Positions 1-11,361 of a stretch of DNA of 64,000 nucleotides are shown in pieces (the first letter of the stretch is position 1; each line of letters starts with the position of its first letter). The notes beneath the pieces are model-generated. The model was not told the DNA's origin and ran no database searches. It saw only the letters and a program-made list of their open reading frames with translations. The translations under genes were made by a program, and so were the position numbers. This stretch comes from Cubamyces lactineus (Eukaryota > Basidiomycota > Agaricomycetes > Polyporales > Polyporaceae): the NCBI GenBank assembly GCA_022376465.1, contig JACDTU010000006.1, positions 806,001 to 870,000 on the forward strand. Reading direction: 5' to 3'.

Positions 1-1899
1 GAGCCACACCCGAAAACGTGGCAAGAGACAGTAGCGCAGTGGGCGAACAAGAACGTCGGCGTAATTGGCGTGGTATGTGCCCTAAGGGTCTTTGAGTTGA
101 ATTGGGCCGCTCACCCACACACTCGCGCATAGGGTTCCAGCGCAATCCAGATTGTATCAGCCTTGAAATCGAAGGTAGGCCATCTCACCAACTACGCGCG
201 TGGCAAGACGTGGCTCGCGCCGCCGTTCGCAAGGCAGGCTATGGTGGAGATGCTCGGGCGTGACGGTACTCGAGGGGACCCGGATGACCGTGAGTTTCAG
301 GGCCGAGGCGTTGCAGTAGAATGTCAGCTAAATTCACGTCTTTTGGGAATGACGTCCATCCAGTGCTCTTCAGCGCGGAGGAGGAAGAGCGTTTCAAAAA
401 CGATCCTCAGTTTGCCCGGGAATTTCGATGTGCGGTCGAAGCAGAGCACAATGTACGCATTGGTGTTAGCGTGATTCTTTTCCTACGCTGACTGTGTTTC
501 TTTGTGAAAGAGCTCGCACGCGTGCACAATACGCGGGACCCCGCTGTCGCTGCAATTCAAACAGCTCTTCGAGGATTCGATGCAACAGAAGCTCGCCAAG
601 AAACCTTGGATTGCCGATAATCGTACGTCGGCCACTCACATTCCCCTGTCGCGTGCACTGACGTTCTCCACTACACACGGATTGCACTGCCAGTGATTCC
701 CGACTTCCCAGTGTCCTGCAGGCGCCTCACGCCGGGGCCTGGGTACCTAGAGGCGTTGTGCTCAGACAATGTTCGTGGACTCAACGAAAATATCATGGCT
801 CAGACTAACCGGAACATCCAGGTTGATCTTGTTTCTTCTCTCATCAAGCGAGTCTCCGAAAAGGGCATTGAAACAGTCGATGGGAAGTACCAGGACATGG
901 ACGTGATCGTCTGCGCCACCGGTAAGTACTCTTGGTTCCTATCCATCATATCGCCTTCGGATCTCAGCACTACGACCATCAGGGTATGACGCGTCCTATC
1001 AGCTCCCCTTCCAGATCATCGGCAAAGACGGCGTCGACATTAACGAGAAGTGGAAGCCGCACCCTACGTCTTACCTGTCCGTCGCCGTCGACGGGTTCCC
1101 CAATATGTTCATGTTGCTCGGGCCGAATTCTGCGGTCGCGACTGGGACGCTGATCCCCTTGATCGAGTATCAGGTTGGCTACGCCGTGCAGGCTACGATG
1201 AAGCTGCAGCGGGAACGGCTGAAGAGTATCGAGGTCAAGGCGGAAGCCGTGCGTGATTTCGACGATTATCTGGAGGTAATGCTACCTGTCCGTTCCATGA
1301 AACTCGACCGCGCTGGCTGATGTTGTCGATCATCCATAACCTGATCTCCAGGCTTACTTTCCAAAGGTGCATGTCCTCTGATTCACGTATCTTCTGCGCC
1401 TGAACTCACGCATCACATCAGACCGTTTTCGCCGACAACTGTCGCTCGTGGTATAAAGAAGGCAAGGAAGAAGGTCGCGTCGTTGGTTTGTGGCCGGGTA
1501 CGTTTCTGGCATCTGCACGCGTGTCGTTCTCTTCCCCAATTGCACCCTTTAGGTTCAACGCTCCATGGTCTGAGAGCTCTGATGCACCCTCGGTGGGAAG
1601 ACTACAAGTACGAACAGGCAGACGCTGTCCACAACCGGCTGTATTGGCTCGGCGACGGCCAGACTTATAACGAGAAGACTCTGACAGGTGATAGTGAGTT
1701 AGGACGCGACCATTTCATCCCTGAGTATGCCTTGACTCATCACATCCAGGGGCCTGGTATCTGCGCCCACCCTTCCTTGACATACCCCCCGGTGAGTTTT
1801 GACCCCTTTATGATCACGTGTGGGCCAAAAAATACTGAACGGCCGGCTTCAGTTCCCGAAGAACAGGTCGTCGAGGAGCGCTTTGCCCGAACCTCATAG
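1..1899 (+). CDS. FAD/NAD(P)H-dependent flavin monooxygenase (Baeyer-Villiger type), 3' part
   Basis: The gene is cut by the left window edge, so the N-terminal FAD site is missing. Such enzymes use FAD and NADPH to insert oxygen into ketones or small lipophilic substrates. The visible exons, in order, carry the NADPH-binding Rossmann turn NVGVIGVGSSAIQIV, split by a 60-nt intron (73-132); the segment HLTNYARGKTW; CRRLTPGPGYLEAL; the conserved DVIVCATGYD (split by an intron at 922-982); GFPNMFMLLGPNS; and the tail LYWLGDGQTYNEKTLTGD then AWYLRPPFLDIPP. My exon model is 1-72, 133 to about 288, about 321-474, 511-622, 694-770, 822-921, 983-1275, 1352-1366 (15 nt, AYFPK), 1422-1497, 1553-1693, 1750-1791 and 1853-1899 (stop TAG). 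The join between exons 2 and 3 (about 265-320) changes frame without a clear intron, so a small defect is possible. The family is secure; the substrate is unknown. Confidence 0.85.
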
Positions 1900-2429
1900 C
1901 GGCTTGGTTCTCGACATGACCCACGACCACAGCGTTCCGCAAGATAGACAGGCATCACGCAGCACATGTACAGTATATCAGTGGCTTGGCGATGATCGAA
2001 TGAAGATTCGTGACCCTGTCCTCGTTCAGAGTGCACGTCTTGCGGCACGCAATAGGCGTGATAGTGCAATGGTTACGTCCCAGGCTCGGCTCCTCAGGGC
2101 AAGAGGGCAATGAATCTTGCAGCGTGTTCAGTACACACCTCATTAACTCCATAGTAGTAGGAATATCAGCATCCCTAATGGTGAATCACGCTACACTATC
2201 AAGATGATGCTGCCGTACGGTCCTACGGAGGACGACTCGGGCGCTTACATAAGCGTACCGAAGGCATGGCAGCCTGAGGGTGACCATACTACACCTCTTC
2301 TCGGACAAAGCATGATAATCTCCTGAATAGCTCTAGGATGGATTATACGCCTCGTCCAGCCTGGGCAAAACAAAATCTGCACTTGGGTCCACTGACAACG
2401 AACGGACAACAATACGTACACTTCTTCGC
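1900..2429. other. Spacer between monooxygenase gene and its relic
   Basis: I see no gene here. It probably holds the 3' untranslated region of the upstream monooxygenase and eroded DNA from the lost part of the second copy. Short open frames on both strands show no family resemblance. Confidence 0.5.
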
Positions 2430-2740
2430 CTGCAGGCTGCAGGTACGTTTACAACCTTCGATGTTTCTGATGCTACAATTACGAGCGTGCGGACCCCGTT
2501 CAAAACTGGCTCTACTGGCTCGGCGACGGTCAGACGTACAATGAGAAGACTCTCACCGGTGACAGTAAGTCCAGCCACGATCATCGATTCCTTCAAGCAT
2601 GGGCTGATTTTCGGGCCTAGGGGCCTGGTACCTGCACCCGCCCTACCTCGATGTTCCACCGAGTAAGCATCTGCTGCATGTGAATGTGGACAAAAAGACG
2701 TTATTGATCCCCCTGCTGTCATTCAGTCCCCGAAGCCTGA
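2430..2740 (+). pseudogene. Relic of a second monooxygenase copy (C-terminal exons only)
   Basis: From about 2480 the sequence again encodes the end of the monooxygenase family: YERADPVQNWLYWLGDG, then NEKTLTGD, an intron starting gtaagt, and AWYLHPPYLDVPP followed by another gtaagc intron and IPEA with stop TGA at 2738-2740. It matches the last exons of the gene ending at 1899, including the same intron positions. No family sequence is visible between 1900 and about 2430, so only the 3' end is present. The likeliest origin is a tandem duplication with most of the second copy deleted. The matching part has an open frame, so the loss may be fairly recent. Confidence 0.7.
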
Positions 2741-3070
2741 GTGTCGTCGCAATCGAATTGAAATGCGATATAGGATGTCGGCTGATTGGTTGCTTCGCCT
2801 CTTATGTTTTCAGCTTCAGCAGTTACTGTTTCTTGAGATCGTATGTACGACAGTCTGCCCTGCTTGCCGAAATGAACACTTTCTTCGCGAGCCTACGAAT
2901 ACTGCATTTCGCCATGTAGGCACTGGATCCCGGATGATTTGCATCCTGATGGGGCTGAGAATTGCTAAAGCCGCGATTTGCAACCACCTAAGATCATATA
3001 AGTACATTCATCCACCGCGAGCTCTCGGCGTACGGAGACCCTCTCACTCAAAAGTCAACTCTCTCGGCAT

Positions 3071-6000
3071 TCACTCACGCAATCTCATCATCCTCTTCCA
3101 CTCTCTCCTCAAGCTCTGCTCCACCCCCTCCATCCTACCCAAACCACCCTTGCTCACGCTCTCTTTCACGCCCAACCCCGCTTCCTCCAGCCGTTGCAGC
3201 ACATTCACATACACCTCCTTCTCCGTCGGGCCCTGCACGCCGCGCGCCCTAACGCCCCCATCCAAAATTTGCAGCGTCGCAAACGCCACGGGGAGGCCGA
3301 CGGTGCGCGACATCGCCGACGTCTCGGGCGTACCATACGTAATAAGCGACGAGGTGTGCACCTCTTCCTCCGCGCTAGCATGGGCGTGTGGCGAGGTATG
3401 CGGAACGCCGGAGCCCTTCGGGCGTGCGACGATCTCGTGTGAAAGCACGACAAGGTCGCGTTCTCCCGGAGCGTAGCGCAGCTTGTGCGCGAGCAGGCTC
3501 GCGAACATGTCGATCGGCGCCGTCGGCTTCGTGGGAAGCGAAGGGAGTGAGGGGTCGTACGTCGGGTCGGTGCTCGCCGTGTACTCCGATAGCGAAGAGG
3601 GTACGATCGAGAGCCAGTGCAATGCCCGCAGGACCGCGTCGCGCTGTCGGTCGGGCATAATGACACTGTAGAGCGCAGAGCGGATGGACGCGGGGTCATC
3701 CTTGATCAGCGTACCGAGCTTCTTCTCTAACGCTTGCCGGACAAGCGATGTCCAGTGATGAGGGTTAACGGTCGTGGTCGCGTCCAAGAGCCCGATGCAC
3801 TTGAATGCATACATGAGGTCGGCAAAGCCGGGGTAACGCAGCGTTCCGCGGAACACAGTCCGCACGTCTTTGAGCGGCGACAGACCGTACACGTCTCCAT
3901 ATGGCAAGCTATCTCGGTTCGCCAGGCCTTCGAACTTCAGAACGTTCGAAAGCGGGACGTCGGTGAAGTGCTTCCGCAGGAGATCGTCACCGCCAATGAT
4001 GCAAGTCTGCACCCGCGCACGTTAGCGATATGATCAAACCGCTCAGGAGCAACGGGGAACACATACCTCGCCCCAGAGCTTGAACCTCGCATCGTTCGAC
4101 GCAGCACTGAGCACGCCTTTGGGGCTCCAACTAAACTTGTACCCCAGAGGCACGTCCGCGTGCTCCGGCGCGGGCAAACCTCCGCAGAATGAGGTGAATG
4201 AAACAACCTCCTTCCCCTGAGCGCGAAGGGATTCGAGCAGAGACAGTGCTGAGCAGTGATCGATGCCAGGGTCAAGGCCGATCTCATTCATCAAGACCAC
4301 GTCGGCTGCTACAGCCCTAGGTTTCCGTGGAAGAGCGTAAACATAACACATCGGTCGCAAGGCAGGACGTACATACCGGTCATGGAGCTCGCGCATGGCT
4401 GGCGAAATGTACGATGCAGTGACGAGATGCTTGTGGTTACGGATGCATAGGTCTGCCACCGACGGATGGAATGGCACCGGAAGCAAGCTATATGCGTAAC
4501 AAATGAACTCCAGCTCAACGAAACACTATGGACATCCAACTGACCTAATTACCACATCCGACCCCGCAACCAGTCCTTCGACTTCCACGGGGTCGCTCAC
4601 ATCAACAAGCACAGGCGTCGCATTCGCATACGGTGCTGTCAGTCGCTTCGCATCTTCTAATGAGTTACTCGCTAAAAACACGTTCAGTCTCGCCCAGTCA
4701 CATACAAACGTCGTTCACTTCACTGACCGACCACCAACTCGACATTCACACGCTTGCACAGCTCAGCCACTGCCGGCGGCGCAACCATACCGCTCCCCAG
4801 CATCAGCACCCTCTTCTTTGGCTGCACCCCAGGGAGAGCCGATTTCTTCCCAGCATCTTCAGAAGATCGTGCGCTCGAACTGGCAGTAAGACCGGCGCTC
4901 TCCTTCCATACACCCAGCGGCTTTCTAAGCCACGCGAATGACTCCCGCAGCTCTCCACCGCTCGCCACAGTCGCACGCTCGAGCGCCTCCAGCGTCTTTC
5001 TCTCCTGATCAGACGCAGGTTCGCGCCCGGGCTCCTTGTACCCTGCAAGCACCGAGCGAAGGTACGGCAAGAACGCCTGGGAAAAGTGCTGCGACGCCTC
5101 AAGTGGGAGCGCGGTGGGCAGAATATCGACTGCCATGATCGTGACGGAAGGAAGGTGAGCAGGTAGGGTGGGTGGGCGAGTAGTGTAAAAGGGTGAAGAC
5201 AGTGTAGTGTGACGCGAGAGGAATTCAAGACCACCCTGAAGCAATCCGATTAATAGTTGACCAAAATGTACTAGTCAAAACACTTGCCTCTACGTCACAG
5301 CTGATATCGCCCACACAGGCAAACCGCCCCTTGCCAAGGGTCTGTGCAATTTCCAGCGTCGTCGTGAGCTGCTCATTGGACATTAGGCGCGGGTACGCTG
5401 GTGCCCAGCCCGCGCCGTGCAATAGTAGCGACAAATATGGAGCGATCTACATGGAGTTATGTAGAGCGTCAATTGCAAGTCACTATAGAAGGAGGTCGCT
5501 TAAATGCTGACCTTAGTATGGAACTCAGACACGTATTCGTTGGGATGCGCGTAGTAATCGGCGCGGTCGAAAGGGCGTCCATCGCGGCGGACAAAGTAAT
5601 CCTTCGGGAGGGCATGGACCACATAAATCTGGACGTGGTCTCAATCCTGAGTCGTATCGTGCCTTCGAGTGAGGATCAAACATACCTTGTGTAGATCCGC
5701 ATCTGTGATATGCGCATATAGTCAACACCATGCAGAAAGAAGGGTCCCAAGGCACATACTCGGATCTGTGACTACATTATGGAGCTGGTTGATCGTGATC
5801 TTCTGGATGGGCAGATCTTCAAGGATGGCAAGGCATCCCTCTGCGACCTTCCCAGTACTAGACAAGATGAGTGCACACTCCTGCAATTGCGATACTTCAA
5901 CCTACCCAGTGACACCGATCACCAAAGGCCCGAGGCTCTTGGGCGTACCATCCGAGACTATATGTGCTCCTACGACATCCCGCAGAATGGAACGTATAGA

Positions 6001-7018
6001 CTCCAGGGAGGGCTGGGTATGTGGTCTAGGGGTATACTGTAGGGGCGATCCATATAACAAGTTGAACGAAAACCAGAAAACTATTTCATAGTGACTTACA
6101 AGGAACGGACTCGCTACACCAAGTTCAAGATGTGCGTGTGCCATAGCGCAGAGAGCCTCGAGCGCGCCTGCGACTGCGTGAGGAATGTGTCAGTAAGTCA
6201 TCTAGTGAGTATCGTTATGTTCTCGTTAATGACAGTAGACGATTTTCCGGCCGCTGTACGCTTACTCTCACTGAACGTGAAGCTTCAGGGCAGTCAAGCG
6301 CGGAGCGCCCGTAAGCACCATATCTCAACCGGCGAGGTACCGTTTATGGCCGACCACAGCGAGCCCATGGACGAGAATAGATGCTCACCGCCGGCGAACC
6401 ATCCAAAACCCACTGTGCGCTTGCCGTCCTCACCAGTGAGGAGCTCGTAGTCGATAAGGCGCGGAAGCAGCGAACCGTTCTCGGGCGCGCTCCGGTTCTC
6501 GGAGGCAAGGAACTTCGACAGGAGCTCCATGTTGTAAAGTTGACCCTTGATAGTGTGGGAGAACATCACTTGGGTTCGCGGCACTAGCGGCGATTGCGTC
6601 GTGTCGCCCGCGGGTGATGCGGGGGCAGGAAGCGGAGTAGTGAGCACCTCGGGGAGGGGCGTCTCCTTGATACCAACGATGACATGGGCTGGTTGGAGAG
6701 TTGGGTGCAACTTCGCGCCCGCCTATAGAAGAGTCAGAAACAGGTAGATATACGACATGAACGCGAACATCGAACCTTGAGGAAGTCATTCGATGTGAAC
6801 ACTCGTCTCTCGCATGGCTGCACAAGGACCTCCACACCATCCTTCTCGACAAGTTCATGCACTGCGTCAGGCGTCAATGGGCACCGCCGTTCCCAAATAC
6901 GTGCGGGGTCCTCGCGTCGGATGCCTATGGTCAGCTTGGCATTTCTGGCGGGGGTAGCATGGTAAGCGCGGCGTGAGAAGGAGCGGAGGGTGAGTGGGGA
7001 GCGTCGTAGGACGGACAT
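3071..7018 (-). CDS. Bifunctional alpha-aminoadipic semialdehyde synthase (lysine-ketoglutarate reductase / saccharopine dehydrogenase)
   Basis: A complete multi-exon gene fusing two enzymes of the saccharopine pathway. The N-terminal half is the LKR domain: KLTIGIRREDPARIWERRCP, HVIVGIKETP, TQVMFSHTIKGQ, LIDYELLTGEDGKRTVGFGWFAG, VAGALEALCAMAHAHLELG, LGPLVIGVTG, IYVVHALPKDYFVRRDG and YPRLMSNEQL. A linker with DILPTALPLEASQHFS leads to the SDH half: RVLMLGSGMVAPPAV, HKHLVTASYISPAMRELHD, MNEIGLDPGIDHCSA, SFCGGLPAPEHADVPLGYKFSW, TLRYPGFADLMYAFK and the C-terminus. The start MSVLRRSPLTLRSFSRR at 7018 is chosen because it begins an Arg/Ser-rich, acid-free leader typical of mitochondrial import and sits just before the conserved core. 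About a dozen exons; one intron (5236-5287) uses a GC donor. In animals and plants this fused protein degrades lysine in mitochondria, whereas yeast-type fungi use separate Lys1 and Lys9 for synthesis. No break was found. Confidence 0.92.
5236..5287 (-). other. GC-AG intron in the AASS gene
   Basis: Between the exon ending CVGDISCDVE and the one beginning GGLEFLSRHTT, the coding strand reads GAG then GCAAGT and ends TTCAG before GGTGGT. The frame is kept only with this 52-nt intron. GC donors are a small minority of fungal introns, and GCAAGT is their usual form. Confidence 0.8.
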
Positions 7019-8044
7019 GTCTACATGCAAGTAGTAGGGTAAAGTGGGCAGGGCGAAGTTGGTGGTGGTCGGGAGAGAAGGAGACGGGTTAAGTCCGGGC
7101 GGGTATGGCCATGGCGGTGGGAGGGCGCGCGTAGCATGATCCGAGCCGCGGTGAGGACCATGACCGGACAAGTGACAATCATGGCGGCGCGCCCTTCAGT
7201 AGTCTCCTTCTCCCGACGCCCTCGGTATGGTGGAGTTCAGGAGCAGACAAACGTGTTGTATAGTGCCGAAGACATGTGGTTTGCGAGCTGAAGCCGTCGA
7301 AAAGGCTGCATAAAGTGAGACCGGTGTTGTGAAACGGAGCGGAGACGAAGGCGTCGGTCCATCCGCTTGGCAAACGCCCGTCGCGCGCCTCCACGCGTCG
7401 CGTATTTCACACGTGATCCTTCCCCGCAATGCCCGCATCCTGAGGCCTGAGGCCTGAATCCTCAGCGGAGTTGGTACGTCTGCCATCGACGTCTGAACGT
7501 TGGTTGTGAACAGCGCGTAGCTATCGACACCAGCTCATAGACGCAACCGCACATTGTCGAAAAGTTCCTCTGCTGTGTCACACTGGAATATATATATATA
7601 TACTGAGCGCGAACCCCAATTCAATGTGCTTGACTGGGCTTCAGCGCCATGCCTAATCAACGTCTAGAATCGGAGAATTTCAACATTCGCCTCAAAGTCA
7701 TACTTGAAGCATGTACGCGTGAGTAGTATGTTTAGACAGTAAGTATATTTACAGGAGGATCTGAATGCTAACTACTTACCTTCTACATGCATCGTATTGG
7801 TGACACGTAGAGAGATTTGCGAAGTTTCAATATACAGTATGTTTGACAACACGCTAACTCACGCTGAGAAGAATCGAGGTCAGTGTTCCAAATGGGCCTA
7901 CGAGAATGCTCCCACAATATAGCACGTCGAACAGAGGCCTACCGGCATATTGCGCAGTAACGCTGGTGGAACAGGTCGCATAAACGCTGGGTACAACTCA
8001 CGCGAAGGAGCCAAATATATGCATCCACAGAAAATCGTAATAAA
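7019..8044. other. Intergenic: AASS upstream region and p24 downstream region
   Basis: No gene recognised. The part next to 7018 is the promoter side of the AASS gene; the right end is the 3' flank of the p24 gene. A short (TA)n run lies at about 7589-7602. Open frames here are short and show no family features. Confidence 0.5.
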
Positions 8045-8966
8045 TTACACCTTGTACCGTCTCCCGGTCTTTGTGAAGAAGGTTTGAAGAACATAAACCT
8101 GAATCCTGTGCGGGCGGACACGTCATCAGCACAGGACATGGAGACCATTATACGCATCACATACACAGCCATGGCGATAACCGCTAAGCTCTCCAATACC
8201 GTGTACCAGAACATACGGCTGAATAGAAGAGGTTAAGCGGGGGCGACAATAGAGAAGTAGGACGCGTACTTCTTGGTAGACTTGACAATGTCGAAGCCAC
8301 GGTTCTCCCGCGTGTGGAAGCTGATAGATGTTATTATACGCTCGTAGGATAGCGATAACAGGTAAGCTCACTATTTCTGCGTGCGCTTGATGTTGATGAG
8401 CATGCCGTTGAGGCGGAAGATGCTCTCCTCGAGCGCACTTGTCTGGTCCGCAATCTGACCGGGCTTTGCAGGCGGGTCGCGACGGGGCTCTGACTCGACC
8501 ATAATATCGAAGTCGACGAGCTTCTCCGTGAGTGTTGACATGTCGTTTTCAAAGCAGAAGGAGTATTCGCCAACAGTATTGGCCGTGAACACGTAGTCGC
8601 CCTGCCGTTCGCGTTTGCCGTCCAAAAGGACCTTCTCATTCGGGTCCTTCACTTCGAAGTCAATGTCGAAGGAGCCACCCGATTGGACCTGGGTGCAACA
8701 GCTTCCTCAGCGGTCTTGTATGGGATATTCGTTACTCATACGTACTGCAAAGTAGAACTGCGAGGAGTAGGATGCATGTGAGTTCCTGCAGGCGCGTAGG
8801 AGAACATAGCACGTACGCCAATCTTCTCCCCCGCCTTGTCCACATCCGCATAGAAGCATGTCCGCTCATTGGCCCCAATTGCAGTCGTCAAAGCTGCTGC
8901 ATGTGTGCGGATAGCGAGCTGGAGAAAGCAAACGAGCGAGAGAAATAGCGTGAACACGACAGCCAT
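8045..8966 (-). CDS. p24 family (emp24/gp25L) cargo receptor of COPII/COPI vesicles
   Basis: p24 proteins are type I membrane proteins that cycle between ER and Golgi and help pack secretory cargo, especially GPI-anchored proteins. Order: signal peptide (MAVVFTLFLSLVCFLQLAIR), Cys in ERTCFYADV, GOLD domain with FYFAVQSGGSFDIDFEV, VFTANTVGEYSFCFEN with the second Cys, coiled coil around SALEESIFRLNGMLINIKR, one membrane helix (MFWYTVLESLAVIAMAVIQV) and a cytosolic tail ending LQTFFTKTGRRYKV, with the FF COPII signal and basic residues. Six exons: 8817-8966, 8746-8757 (only 12 nt, FYFA), 8372-8688, 8270-8320, 8165-8218 and 8045-8105. They sum to 645 nt, or 214 residues, the normal family length. 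The start lies 247 bp from the start of the divergent gene at 9214, so they probably share a promoter. The subfamily is not assigned. Confidence 0.9.
8746..8757 (-). other. 12-nt microexon of the p24 gene
   Basis: The four codons FYFA stand between an acceptor CAG and a donor GTACGT on the minus strand. Without them the conserved block GFYFAVQSGG would be interrupted. The frame is preserved on both sides. Confidence 0.75.
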
Positions 8967-9213
8967 GGCCAGCGATGAGCGTGTCAGAAAGGAAGGGGTA
9001 TATGTGCGCTTACATAATCGCTCTCTGCCTATTTCTGAGTGGCAGTGTCGGCCAAATAACGCGCAAACACCGCGTCCTCCTCAACCTCCACCATCTCCCA
9101 CAGAAAAAACCTTGGGAGCCTGGACGCGCGTGCACAAACAGCTCTCAGCCTAGCACCGAAGAAAGCGCAACCCGGTTCTATAGGCGTACTGACTTTTTGG
9201 AGGAGCATACAGG

Positions 9214-11361
9214 ATGTCGACCGTTTCTCACTCGTACGGATCATCCTACCCTTATGCGCCTTCTCGCGGCGACCACTACTCCGAAAACGGCTCCTACATC
9301 TCTAAGGGTCAGGGCGATGTCTTCCTTTTTTCTCCAAGTCTCTGCTCCAGGCTCTCTCAAGAGTCGACTTCACAATCCTCCAGCTCATTCGACGGTCTCT
9401 CCTATATCTGCAGCCCTACCGATGTCTCCAACTCTGTCAACATCTTTTCGCCGTCCGCATTGCCATCCTCTGCACCTTCCGGCTCGCCTACCATGCTGGA
9501 ATTGTCTGTCTCCGGCAGGGAGCCGAAGCCCATCACACGTCTCTCTCCCAGCACTCCGTTTCAGCGGCTCTTCAATTCCTCCCCTGGCGGCTTTTGGCAG
9601 GCAGACGACCCATTACTGTCCCCGATCTCGCGCCGCTCCGGGAGCATGCATGATCTCCAGTGCGGTTCCGACGATGACGCGGATGGCACGGAAGATGGTG
9701 AAGATGTACCTATCTCGGGCAAGCTCGAGTCTCTTCTCGACTACCAGAAAGCCCAGGACATCCCGGACAGCCCTCAAGACTTTGGCCGTGGTTCTTCGCC
9801 TTCCTCTCTGTCGAGTCTCTCTTCTCGTTCTTCGTCTCCTTCTATAGCGCTCTCTGGTCTCCCTCTGCCGTCTTCGCAGACGTCTCGTGGAATGGCAGTG
9901 TCGTGCTCTCCTTCTGACAAGGTTGCTGCTATGTCTCCTTTGGGATCTCCATTCAAGTTAGCTCTTCTCTCTTCCGATATTCGCACAGGTGTGCGACTTA
10001 CACGCCGCTCTGCAAGGCTACCTGCTATGCGTACTACTAGGCGCTCTCTCGCTGCTGACTTGTTAAACCAGCTTGGTTCTCACACAAGCGGTCTCGCTCG
10101 TACTACTCGTCCCTCATCTCCTCTGAAGCTGCCGAGCTCTCCTGCCCCCTCTCTGTATGACTCAGATGACGAGAACTATGCACCGAATACAAAGCCTACT
10201 CGCAAGCGTGCTCGCCGCTCACAGCAATGTCCCACTGGTAACCCAAGTAAAAGGCGTCGCGCTGCAACGTCTACGAGTGCTGCTACCGCCGATGTGGCAC
10301 CTTCTAGTGATGAATCAGCTGCTGACAATGGCGACACCTCGGCTTATCCTAATCGCACCTTTCCATTGTCTTTGCCCATACATGCAAACTTCCCGTTGTT
10401 TTACAGACAATTCCCAGGAAGCTCAGTCATCGACGCCGACCTTGCTCAGTGAGCTTCCATGTCTTCATGATTGTCTCTCATACTGACATGGGATAGAGCG
10501 TACAATATCAAGATCCCAACTGTGTCGGATGGTACCCCCAACGCACCTCGAGATGCGCTAGACTTGTATACTCCACGGTTTGTGAAAGGAAGGGGTACGT
10601 CTAAGGTACGTTTTTCTAGCTGATCCTTCGATATATACTACATTGGTCCACTAGGTCGGCTTGTGTCCTATATGCCACGAGAGTGTCGAACGAGGCGGCG
10701 AAGGCAAGAAGTTGTGGCTGTCGATGAAGTTCTCAGCGTTCAAGTGGTATGCGATCCGTTTTCTTAGTGTCGAGGGCGCTATTGACCTTCCCGGCAACAG
10801 AGCGTCTCTTTGTTTTATCTTTGCAGGACTTCCCAAGTTAACGTCTATACCAGCTATCATATGCAGTACGCGCATGGTATACGACTTTCCATCACCCGCC
10901 GGTAATACGAGTCTGACCCGCCGCAGGTATTTCACCCGCGACCGGCCGCCCATTCTCGCCTCCGCTTGCATTCCGTATCGTGCAGCGGCCGAACGCCGGC
11001 AGGCTTGAGAAGACGCAAATGATGGAGGGAAAGTGCCACAAGTGCAAGAAGTGGGTCGCAGTGGAGGGTATCAAGGATGTACCCACTAAGGTGCGTACGC
11101 CCTGCAGCGTGTATGCAACAACCGCGCTGACTTTGGGTGGCGCGCGTTAGGTTAAGGAGATTTTCTGGTAAGCCTCATCATTCGCAGGCAACTCGGATGA
11201 GAAGGGCCTGACTGGTCGTGGCGCACAGGTGGAAGCACGCCGCGACTTGTCACCAAGGTTCCACGATCGAGGGCGAATGCGACGTGTTCGTTGAGGACAA
11301 GGTGTACGAGGCGATCTGCAGCATCGAGGATGCCGAAGGCGAGACCGACACGGAGGAGTGA
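9214..11361 (+). CDS. Rua1-like C-terminal (zinc-binding) domain protein, putative transcription regulator
   Basis: The first exon (9214-10448) encodes about 410 residues that are Ser/Pro-rich and likely disordered, with acidic runs and a basic nuclear-type stretch (KPTRKRARRSQQ). The conserved domain lies in the later exons: DLYTPRFVKGRGTSKVGLCP, CPICHESVERG, LWLSMKFSAFKWY-type block, YAHGISPATGRPFSPP, CHKCKKWVAVEG and IFWWKHAATCH. The paired CxxC/CxxCH and H/C residues match the C-terminal domain named after Rua1, the Ustilago regulator of the ustilagic acid cluster (Pfam Rua1_C). Exon model: 9214-10448, 10497-10605, 10655-10746, 10854-10876, 10927-11090, 11151-11167 (17 nt) and 11229-11361 (stop TGA). 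The targets are unknown; similarity is limited to the C-terminal domain, so a role in glycolipid synthesis cannot be inferred. Confidence 0.82.

Noticed and set aside
8975..9847. 290-codon frame overlapping the start of the Rua1-like gene in another frame
   Set aside because: Shadow of the Ser/Pro-rich first exon; low complexity and no motif.
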